From: Bradyrhizobium sp. WBOS07
GTDB lineage: Bacteria; Pseudomonadota; Alphaproteobacteria; Rhizobiales; Xanthobacteraceae
Reading direction: 5' to 3'
Length of the DNA: 64,000 bases
Assembly (NCBI RefSeq): GCF_024585165.1
Contig: NZ_CP029008.1
Coordinates: forward strand, 5,847,501 to 5,911,500
Both the position numbers and the translations under genes were made by a program. Numbering within the stretch: the stretch's first letter is position 1; the number at the start of each line of letters is the position of its first letter. Below, one piece after another: positions 57,857 to 64,000 of this stretch. The notes beneath the pieces are model-generated. The model saw only the letters and a program-made list of their open reading frames with translations, ran no database searches and had not been told where the DNA came from.

Positions 57857-59650
57857 ATGACCCTCAGGTTTGGACCCTTCGAGCTCGACGAAGCGGGCCG
57901 CGCGCTTCTTCACGCGCAGCGGGAAGTCGCGTTACAGCCCCGCGTGTTCGATCTGCTGGTCTACCTGACGCGTAACCGGGACCGAGTCGTCACCAAGGAA
58001 GAGCTGCTCGATACCCTCTGGCCTGACGTAACGGTCACCGACAATTCCCTGCAACGGGCAGTAAGCATGCTGCGTGGCGTGCTCCGCAAAGGTGGGATGG
58101 ATAGCGTCATCCGGAACATGCCGGGCAGGGGATATCGTTTCTGCATCGAGGGCGTATCGCAGCTGCAGGTTGCTGCTCCCGGGACGATCGAAGAGCAAGC
58201 CCCGGACCTGCGGGTGCAAGCACAGCGCGCCGTTGCCGCGCAGGCCTGGGACAAAGCCGCAGCGCTGTTCGAGGCGGCCGATACCGTCCAACCGCTCGAG
58301 GGCACCGACTTGCGCCAATGGGCGCTGGCCTTGCAGTGCACCGGCAGGGCCGATGCGGCTCTGCCTCTCTTGGCCCGTGCAGTTGCCGTCCACGCAAGGG
58401 CCGGGAACGTGCCGCTCGCCGTCACCGACGCCGTCACACTCTCCGGTTTGCATTTCGAGCGCGGCCAGGCGGCGATTGCCAAGGGCTGGCTGGCCCAAGC
58501 GGAGGATTGGGCCTGCGAGATCGAGGATCCCGCCACGACTGCGTTAATTCTCTGGATGAAGTCGAAGGTCGCCGCGTTCGACGGCGAGCCTGAACAGGCG
58601 CTTTCACTTGCCGACATCGCCTACAGCACGGTCCGCCACAAGGACGCTGTTGGCATCGAGGCGCTGAGTCTTGCTTATCGCGGGTTCTACCGGCTGTGTC
58701 TGGGCGATACACGCGCAGGACTGGCGGACCAGGACCTCGCCGCTGCGATGGCGCTCTCCAGCGGCGATATCGATCCCATTGTCGGAGGCATCCTCTACTG
58801 CAACATCCTGTGGGCGGCGCGGATGTTCGGAGATTGGGCGAGGGCCGACCAGTGGACGCTGGGCTATCAGAAATACTGCACCGAGAGCGGGATGGAATTG
58901 ACCGGTTCCTGCCAGCTTCATCGGTCCGAGGTTCTCGGCGTCAGGGGCTCGCTCGGCGAAGCCTTGTCCCGCATTCAGGACTCGCTGGCACGGCTCACCG
59001 GCGATGCACCTTGGGCGATCGGCGACGCCAACCGCGTGCTTGGCGACGTTCACGCGGCGATCGGTAACGACGACGACGCGCTCGAAGCCTATGAGAAGGC
59101 TTACGCGCGCGGCTGGTGCCCGGAACCGGGCCGCGCCATGCTGCTGCTGGAACGTGGCGAGGCTGAAGCCGCCTACGCCAGCCTCGAACGTAGTTTGATC
59201 GGAAAGACCTGGTGGACCCTGCAACGGCGAGGAATTCTGTTCGCGCACCTGGCGCTTGCCGCCGCGCACACGGGCCGTCGTGAGCAGGCATTGGAGCTGA
59301 TCGAGGAACTCTCCGGAAGTCCCGACCGGTGGCCGATGCCGTCGATCCGGGCATTGACGAACGAGGCGCAATCGGTCCTCGCCCATGCGCGCGACGATTA
59401 CGACTCTGCGCTGCGGCATCTTCATCTGGCCCGGCAGCTATGGTCGAGTATCGACGGGCGAGTGCAGGCCGTCAGGCTGAGGCTCCGCATCGCGAAGCTG
59501 CAATTGGCGCATGATGACGTTCGAGGCGCTTCGGCGGAAATTCACGCAGCTCAGCTCCTGGCCAGCGAACTCGGCTCGCGGAAATACGGGGCCGAATGCG
59601 CGGCTTTGCGGCGCGAGGCTGATATCCGAACGAGCGGACGCGCTGCCTAG
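57857..59650 (+). CDS. Winged-helix regulator with TPR-rich C-terminal region (CadC/OmpR-type DNA binding)
   Basis: 597 aa. Residues 1-95 form an OmpR/PhoB-type winged helix: RVFDLLVYLTRNRDRVVTKEELLDTLWPDVTVTDNSLQRAVSMLRGVLRKGG and GRGYRFC. The remaining 450 residues are helical repeats of TPR character, with no transmembrane segment or receiver domain. The arrangement resembles adenylate-cyclase-less relatives of the CyaA/TPR regulators. Divergent from the DUF4242-mddA group across 155 bp. Confidence 0.85.
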   Translation: MTLRFGPFELDEAGRALLHAQREVALQPRVFDLLVYLTRNRDRVVTKEELLDTLWPDVTVTDNSLQRAVSMLRGVLRKGGMDSVIRNMPGRGYRFCIEGVSQLQVAAPGTIEEQAPDLRVQAQRAVAAQAWDKAAALFEAADTVQPLEGTDLRQWALALQCTGRADAALPLLARAVAVHARAGNVPLAVTDAVTLSGLHFERGQAAIAKGWLAQAEDWACEIEDPATTALILWMKSKVAAFDGEPEQALSLADIAYSTVRHKDAVGIEALSLAYRGFYRLCLGDTRAGLADQDLAAAMALSSGDIDPIVGGILYCNILWAARMFGDWARADQWTLGYQKYCTESGMELTGSCQLHRSEVLGVRGSLGEALSRIQDSLARLTGDAPWAIGDANRVLGDVHAAIGNDDDALEAYEKAYARGWCPEPGRAMLLLERGEAEAAYASLERSLIGKTWWTLQRRGILFAHLALAAAHTGRREQALELIEELSGSPDRWPMPSIRALTNEAQSVLAHARDDYDSALRHLHLARQLWSSIDGRVQAVRLRLRIAKLQLAHDDVRGASAEIHAAQLLASELGSRKYGAECAALRREADIRTSGRAA

Positions 59651-59681
59651 CGACCGTCCACGCCGTTCGCGCAGCCCGACA

Positions 59682-60659
59682 TCAGAAATGCAGGTTGATC
59701 CTCAGCAACGCCTGGTGCCGTTCGAACTGCTCCAGGTTGAGGCTGCGGTTGTCGCCGATCGCCTTGCCTGCAACTTGCATCTGCCATGTCCCGGAGATGC
59801 CGACTTCCTTCGAGATGCTGTAGGAGAAGGTCGGGCCGGCGAACACGGCATCGCCGAGGAAACGGTCGAGTCCGCCGCCGTCATAGGCCCGCGCGTAGCG
59901 TACGCCGAGGCCGAACACGAGTTCGGGCTGTACCGCGTACGAGATCGCCGCCTGGAGCTGCATCTCGGAATCGTGTCGCCAGAGATTGGTCGAGATCTCG
60001 CGGGTTCCGCCGGTCCCGTACCAGACGTTGAAGGCCGCAAACAGCCTGTCCTTGACCAGCTCGCGATCGAACAGCGCGGCAAACTCCGCGCCATATTGTG
60101 CGATATGCATGCCGCTGCCGTCGTCGATCCGGCTCCAGCCGGGCTGCGCGTGGAGGGTCAGCCCGAACGGCGCGACGGTGCGGTCGAGCAGCTTGTAGCG
60201 CAGCTCGAGCGCTCCACCGCTGAAAGCGATGTCCCGATGATCGGCAAGTCCCGGCACGCCCTTGATGTGCTGCCCGCTCAGCGAAAATCCGGGTGCGATC
60301 CGGAAGTTATCCGACACCGTGTATTTGACCTGATTGAGATTGGCCCAGGCTGCGTAAGTGCCTGAACGTTTTCCGAACGCGCCGACATTCTCGAACTCGA
60401 TCTCGATATCGCCGGTCTTGCCGATATCGGAGCCCATGCTGAAGCCGAAAATGTGCTCGGTGTCGATCTCCGCGTGGGCCGACGGCAACCCGCCCGCCAG
60501 CTTGTTGGCGCCGAGGCCAGGGGAGGGAGCTGCATAGGCGAGGCCACCTGGACCGTCGTCGGCAGAGGCGGAAACGCAACTCGCCAGCTGACCGGCGACG
60601 ACAATTGCGGCCGCCATTGCAACCCTGAAGCTCGATCTTCCCAGCACGACATCCACCAA
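59682..60659 (-). CDS. Outer-membrane beta-barrel protein of unknown function
   Basis: 325 aa. An N-terminal signal peptide ends near CVSASA-DD. The rest is alternating amphipathic strands (IEIEFENVGAFGKRSGTYAAWANLNQVKYTV, LEFRYKLL-type) and finishes with LLRINLHF, a C-terminal aromatic typical of outer-membrane barrels. I do not recognise the family. The start is unsure: TTG 60659, GTG 60656, GTG 60647 and ATG 60617 are all in frame. Iron-box-like palindromes lie upstream. Confidence 0.72.
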   Translation of the reverse strand: MVDVVLGRSSFRVAMAAAIVVAGQLASCVSASADDGPGGLAYAAPSPGLGANKLAGGLPSAHAEIDTEHIFGFSMGSDIGKTGDIEIEFENVGAFGKRSGTYAAWANLNQVKYTVSDNFRIAPGFSLSGQHIKGVPGLADHRDIAFSGGALELRYKLLDRTVAPFGLTLHAQPGWSRIDDGSGMHIAQYGAEFAALFDRELVKDRLFAAFNVWYGTGGTREISTNLWRHDSEMQLQAAISYAVQPELVFGLGVRYARAYDGGGLDRFLGDAVFAGPTFSYSISKEVGISGTWQMQVAGKAIGDNRSLNLEQFERHQALLRINLHF

Positions 60660-60719
60660 CCCACGCGAACCAAGGGGACCGATCGACGCAAGGAGCTTGG
60701 TTCACGCGAAGCGCCTGCG

Positions 60720-60738
60720 ATTGCAAGTCATTCGCAAT
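60720..60738. promoter_or_regulatory. Fur/iron-box-like palindrome 1
   Basis: ATTGCAAGTCATTCGCAAT is an inverted repeat (ATTGC.../...GCAAT) similar to iron-regulator boxes upstream of TonB-type receptor genes. It is 61 bp upstream of the outer-membrane gene start. Confidence 0.45.
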
Positions 60739-60772
60739 AAAGATTCCACAGAATGGCCGGGCGCGCAACTAC

Positions 60773-60792
60773 TTGCTAATCATTCTTAGTTG
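60773..60792. promoter_or_regulatory. Fur/iron-box-like palindrome 2
   Basis: TTGCTAATCATTCTTAGTTG contains CTAA-TCATTC-TTAG, a second inverted repeat with the same CATTC core, 35 bp beyond the first. Two such sites in one intergenic region strengthen the case for an iron-type regulator. Confidence 0.4.
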
Positions 60793-61011
60793 CGTTCAAT
60801 TCACTTCGATTGGGGCGCGGGGCGGGTGTAAATCCACGCCGGGAGAGGCTGAAAGCGGGAGATTCCGTGCGCGTTCGGGCGCCGCCAAATGCGGCAGGGC
60901 CGTCCGATGCTCAGAAGCGCCCGGAAACCAAACGTCAGGCCTGCAACTCGCGTTATTGACAATCAGGGGGCCGGCCTTACCACCACGACAAAAGCTGAAG
61001 GGAGCGACCTG
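60793..61011. other. Remaining upstream region of the IlvD/Edd gene
   Basis: Non-coding. A GC-rich plus-strand frame is open from 60889 into the dehydratase but has no ribosome site and no family-like residues. No clear promoter consensus is seen. Confidence 0.4.
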
Positions 61012-62724
61012 ATGACGAGTGGCTTGCGCAAGGGTCTGACGAGCTACGGCGATGCCGGCTTCTCGCTGTTCCTGCGCAAGGCGTTCATCAAGGCGATGGG
61101 CTATTCCGACGACGCGCTGGAGCGCCCGATCGTCGGCATCACCAACACCTATAGCGACTACAATCCCTGCCACGGCAACGTTCCGCAGATCATCGAAGCC
61201 GCCAAGCGCGGTGTGATGCTGTCCGGTGCGATGCCGTTCGTGTTTCCGACGATCTCGATCGCCGAGAGCTTTGCGCATCCGACCTCGATGTATCTGCGCA
61301 ACCTGATGGCAATGGATACCGAGGAGATGATCCGCGCCCAGCCGATGGATGCGGTGATCGTGATCGGCGGCTGCGACAAGACGCTGCCGGCGCAGGTGAT
61401 GGCGGCGATCAGCGCCGACCTGCCGACCGTGGTGATTCCGGTCGGCCCCATGGTGGTCGGCCATCACAAGGGCGAGGTGCTGGGCGCCTGCACCGATTGC
61501 CGCCGTCTCTGGGCGAAATATCGCGCCGGCGAGATGGACGATTCCGAGATCGAGGCGGTGAACGGGCGTCTGGCGCCGTCGATCGGCACCTGCATGGTGA
61601 TGGGCACGGCCTCCACCATGGCCTCCATGATCGAAGCCATGGGCCTGTCGCTGCCGATGAGCGCGACAATTCCGGCGCCGCATGCCGAGCGCTTCCGTCT
61701 CGCCGAGGCGAGCGGGCGGGTTGCCGCCGAGATGGCCAAGACGAAGGGGCCGAAGCCGAGCGAGCTGCTGACGCCGGCCTCGTTCAGGAATGCGCAGGTG
61801 GTGCTTCAGGCGATCGGCGGCTCGACCAACGGCCTGATCCATCTGACCGCGATGGCGCATCGCTCGCCGCACCGGCTCGATCTCGAGGTCTTCGACCGGA
61901 TCGGACGCGAGGTGCCGGTGCTCGTCGATCTCAAGCCGTCCGGCGAGCACTATATGGAGCATTTCCATCACGCCGGCGGCGTGCCGAAGCTGCTGGCGCA
62001 GCTCGGCGACCTCGTCGATCTCGATGCCAGGACGATCTCCGGCCAGACGCTGCGCGATGTCGTGGCGAATGCCGAGGACGTGCCCGGGCAGGACGCGATC
62101 CGTTCGCGCGACAATCCGATCAAGAAGGAGGGCGGCCTCGCCGTGCTGCACGGCAACCTCGCGCCGCGCGGCGCGGTCATCAAGCAATCGGCGGCGAGCC
62201 CGAAGCTGCTCAAGCATACCGGGCGCGCGGTGGTGTTCGAATCCGTCGAGGACATGACCTTGCGGGTCGACGATCCCGATCTCGATGTCACCGCCGATGA
62301 CGTGCTGGTGCTGCGCAATGCCGGCCCGAAGGGTGCGCCGGGCATGCCCGAGGCCGGCTATCTGCCGATCCCGAAGAAGCTCGCGCGCGGCGGCACCAAG
62401 GATATGGTGCGCATCTCGGATGCGCGCATGAGCGGCACTGCGTTCGGCACCATCGTTCTGCACATCACCCCGGAATCCGCCGTGGGCGGGCCGCTCGCCC
62501 TGGTGCAGAACGGCGACATGATCAGCCTGGACGTCGCCAGGCGCAGCATCGAGCTTCTGGTCGATGCGGCCGAGCTCGAGCGCCGCCGCGCCGCCCTGAA
62601 GCCGATTGCTGCGCCGGAGGAAGCACGCCGCGGCTACGCCTGGCTGTTCAACGAGACCATCATGCAGGCCGACGAGGGCTGCGATTTCGACTTCATGCAG
62701 AGGACTGGCCCCGTGAAGGGTTGA
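61012..62724 (+). CDS. IlvD/Edd-family dehydratase
   Basis: 570 aa Fe-S dehydratase of dihydroxy or sugar acids. The three cluster cysteines are C53 (NPCHGN), C121 (GGCDKT) and C194 (GTCMVMGTASTMASM), with the Lys after C121 as expected for a [2Fe-2S] enzyme. Residues such as GACTDCRRLW are typical of the pentonate/hexonate dehydratase branch rather than biosynthetic IlvD. The ATG at 61012 follows GGGAG. It is alone apart from a convergent enoyl-CoA hydratase 12 bp away, so the sugar acid is not identified. Confidence 0.88.
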   Translation: MTSGLRKGLTSYGDAGFSLFLRKAFIKAMGYSDDALERPIVGITNTYSDYNPCHGNVPQIIEAAKRGVMLSGAMPFVFPTISIAESFAHPTSMYLRNLMAMDTEEMIRAQPMDAVIVIGGCDKTLPAQVMAAISADLPTVVIPVGPMVVGHHKGEVLGACTDCRRLWAKYRAGEMDDSEIEAVNGRLAPSIGTCMVMGTASTMASMIEAMGLSLPMSATIPAPHAERFRLAEASGRVAAEMAKTKGPKPSELLTPASFRNAQVVLQAIGGSTNGLIHLTAMAHRSPHRLDLEVFDRIGREVPVLVDLKPSGEHYMEHFHHAGGVPKLLAQLGDLVDLDARTISGQTLRDVVANAEDVPGQDAIRSRDNPIKKEGGLAVLHGNLAPRGAVIKQSAASPKLLKHTGRAVVFESVEDMTLRVDDPDLDVTADDVLVLRNAGPKGAPGMPEAGYLPIPKKLARGGTKDMVRISDARMSGTAFGTIVLHITPESAVGGPLALVQNGDMISLDVARRSIELLVDAAELERRRAALKPIAAPEEARRGYAWLFNETIMQADEGCDFDFMQRTGPVKG

Positions 62725-62736
62725 GCGAGCGCGGCG

Positions 62737-63531
62737 CTACTTGCCCTTGCTGGTGAACTTCTTCACGGCGGTGCGGAAGTCCTCGGTGTTCATCGCCATG
62801 ATGATCTTGTGCTCCTCGGCATCGAGCTGCTGCTTCACCGGCGTGGTCGCGGCCTGATAGACCAGCTGCTTGGTGCCTGATATCGCAGCCGGCGGGTTCT
62901 GCGCCAGACGCTCGGCGAGCTGTCGCGTCGCCGCCTTCAGCTCCGCGGCGGCGACGACCTTGGCGACCAGGCCCCATTCATGGGCCTGCTGCGCGGTGAA
63001 ATTGTCCTCGGAGAGGAAGATCTGCAGCGCGCGGCGCGAGCCGACCGTGCCGACGATGCCGACCGTGGAGCCGCCGTCCGGCGACACGCCGATCTTGGCA
63101 TAGGCCGGCGTGAACTTGGCGTCATCGGCGGCGATGCAGAGATCGGTGACGAAGGCGAGGCCCATGCCGGCACCGGCGGCCGAGCCGTGCACGCTCGACA
63201 GCGAGATCTTCGGCATGCGCCTTATGATCTCGATGAAGGCATGATAGTGCTTCAGGAGCTCGCCGACGACCGGCGTCACGGTGCCGGCCTCGGCGGCCGC
63301 CCCGATCGTCTGCAGATCGCCGCCGGCCGAGAAGGCGCGGCCTTCGCCTTCGATCACCAAGACCTTGATGGCGTCGTCGCCCTCGATATAGGCCGCGAGC
63401 TGCTCGAGCTTCTGCGCAATCGCGAGGTTGATCGAGTTGTATGCGGCAGGGCGGTTGAGCGTGATGGTCGCGATCGGGCCGTCGACCTTGAGCAGGGCAG
63501 GATCGTCGGGCTTTGAAACGGGAGCTGGCAT
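62737..63531 (-). CDS. Enoyl-CoA hydratase/isomerase family protein
   Basis: 264 aa. Oxyanion-hole segments are GRAFSAGGDLQTI and SVHGSAAGAGMGLAFVTDLCIAADDAKFTPAYAKIGVSPDGGST. The Asp in SPDGGS takes the position of the isomerase or hydratase acid residue, as in PaaG-like isomerases. The ATG at 63531 follows GGGGAT; an ATG at 63549 is in frame without a ribosome site. Confidence 0.88.
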   Translation of the reverse strand: MPAPVSKPDDPALLKVDGPIATITLNRPAAYNSINLAIAQKLEQLAAYIEGDDAIKVLVIEGEGRAFSAGGDLQTIGAAAEAGTVTPVVGELLKHYHAFIEIIRRMPKISLSSVHGSAAGAGMGLAFVTDLCIAADDAKFTPAYAKIGVSPDGGSTVGIVGTVGSRRALQIFLSEDNFTAQQAHEWGLVAKVVAAAELKAATRQLAERLAQNPPAAISGTKQLVYQAATTPVKQQLDAEEHKIIMAMNTEDFRTAVKKFTSKGK

Positions 63532-63755
63532 TCTTGAAATCCCCGGCATGAGGTAATTGCTGCAACTAAATCGCAGAAGCCGAGGGGTGACAATCCCCGC
63601 CTGCTGCTCTTGCACTGGGCCAAACGATAGGCTCAAATGGGCAGCCTTTTCCAAGGGACGGACACGAGCGCCGGCTCCTCGTAAGGTCAGCAACCAGAAT
63701 CAGCGAGAGGAGATGGCATGGGTCGCGCTCGTGTCTTCGGGAAATGGGCTGTCCA

Positions 63756-64000
63756 ATGAGCGACGGTCCGGTGATCATCGTTGGTGCCGGCCATGGCGGC
63801 TACCAGGTCGCGGCATCGCTGCGCCAGGCCGGCTTTTCCGGCCGCGTCTGCCTGATCAACGACGAGGCGCATCTGCCCTATCAGCGACCGCCGCTGTCAA
63901 AGGCTTACATCAAGGGCTCGGCCGGTCCCGAGAGCCTGATGTTCCGCCCCGAAAAGTTCTACCACGACCAGAACATCGAGCTGATCGCCGGCCGCGCGGC
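63756..64000 (+). CDS. FAD-dependent pyridine nucleotide-disulfide oxidoreductase (ferredoxin reductase type), partial
   Basis: The first 81 residues are visible and the gene runs off the window. The FAD-binding motif is VIIVGAGHGGYQVAASLRQAGFSG, followed by LINDEAHLPYQRPPLSK, characteristic of rhodocoxin and putidaredoxin reductases that serve [2Fe-2S] ferredoxins and cytochrome P450s. The ATG at 63756 starts MSDGPVIIVG. It is divergent from the enoyl-CoA hydratase gene with 224 bp between starts. Confidence 0.85.
   Translation, partial: MSDGPVIIVGAGHGGYQVAASLRQAGFSGRVCLINDEAHLPYQRPPLSKAYIKGSAGPESLMFRPEKFYHDQNIELIAGRA

Noticed and set aside
1..64000. CRISPR arrays, tRNA or rRNA genes, prophage and insertion sequences
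   Set aside because: I looked for regularly spaced repeats, tRNA cloverleaf ends, transposase or integrase motifs and found none.

Overview
The window is a 64 kb stretch of high-GC chromosome from an alphaproteobacterium, almost certainly Bradyrhizobium. Three things point there: the gene order nrtABC - narK - haemoglobin (bjgb) - flp - nasC, known from the B. diazoefficiens nitrate-assimilation locus; a BJP-1-like metallo-beta-lactamase; and short intergenic palindromic repeats of a kind I recognise from Bradyrhizobium (three copies of one family, one of another). I see no tRNA, rRNA, CRISPR array, phage or insertion sequence. Both ends cut through genes.

Layout. 0-11 kb: tail of an unknown gene, a glycogen synthase, then a plus-strand run with a class III CoA-transferase, a complete Dpp/Opp-type ABC importer, a zinc alcohol dehydrogenase and a decarboxylating (isopropylmalate/isocitrate type) dehydrogenase. 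11-22 kb: small exported protein, enoyl-CoA hydratase, a LysR-XRE regulator pair, a CcdA-like membrane protein, an animal-type haem peroxidase and an SsuABC/NrtABC-like ABC operon with two permeases. 22-26 kb: FadR/GntR regulator with a 31-bp palindromic operator and a TRAP transporter. 26-30 kb: serine hydrolase, intradiol dioxygenase, and a LysR/NmrA divergent pair. 30-43 kb: the nitrate locus, described below. 43-54 kb: SMP-30 lactonase, aldo/keto reductase, EamA transporter, zinc dehydrogenase, PPK2, an Lrp regulator divergent from a stand-alone AceE-like E1 enzyme, an aldehyde dehydrogenase and the metallo-beta-lactamase. 54-64 kb: a divergent lactonase/uronate dehydrogenase pair, a probable methanethiol S-methyltransferase operon, a winged-helix/TPR regulator, an outer-membrane barrel, an IlvD/Edd dehydratase, an enoyl-CoA hydratase and the start of a ferredoxin-reductase-like flavoprotein.

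The nitrate locus is the most informative part. A FocA/NirC channel gene and a PP2C phosphatase-Ser/Thr kinase fusion run leftward; nrtABC runs rightward, followed by narK-bjgb-flp-nasC. Reading the intergenic DNA, I find tandem NtrC-like sites (GCAC-N7-GTGC type, 3 bp apart) and sigma-54-like -24/-12 elements at three promoters. The centre of the tandem sites lies exactly 111 bp from the first base of the -24 element in all three cases. One enhancer at 33315-33347 sits midway between the two divergent promoters, and a second at 36772-36804 serves narK. The predicted leader RNAs carry stem-loops, some with A1/G4 hexaloops of the kind ANTAR proteins such as NasT bind. This suggests two layers of control: nitrogen status through NtrC/RpoN, and nitrate through NasS/NasT antitermination. 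It would also place the kinase/phosphatase in the same regulon.

Intergenic DNA elsewhere is structured too: bidirectional terminators between convergent genes, stem-loops directly after substrate-binding-protein genes, a Lrp-type palindrome and paired iron-box-like palindromes.
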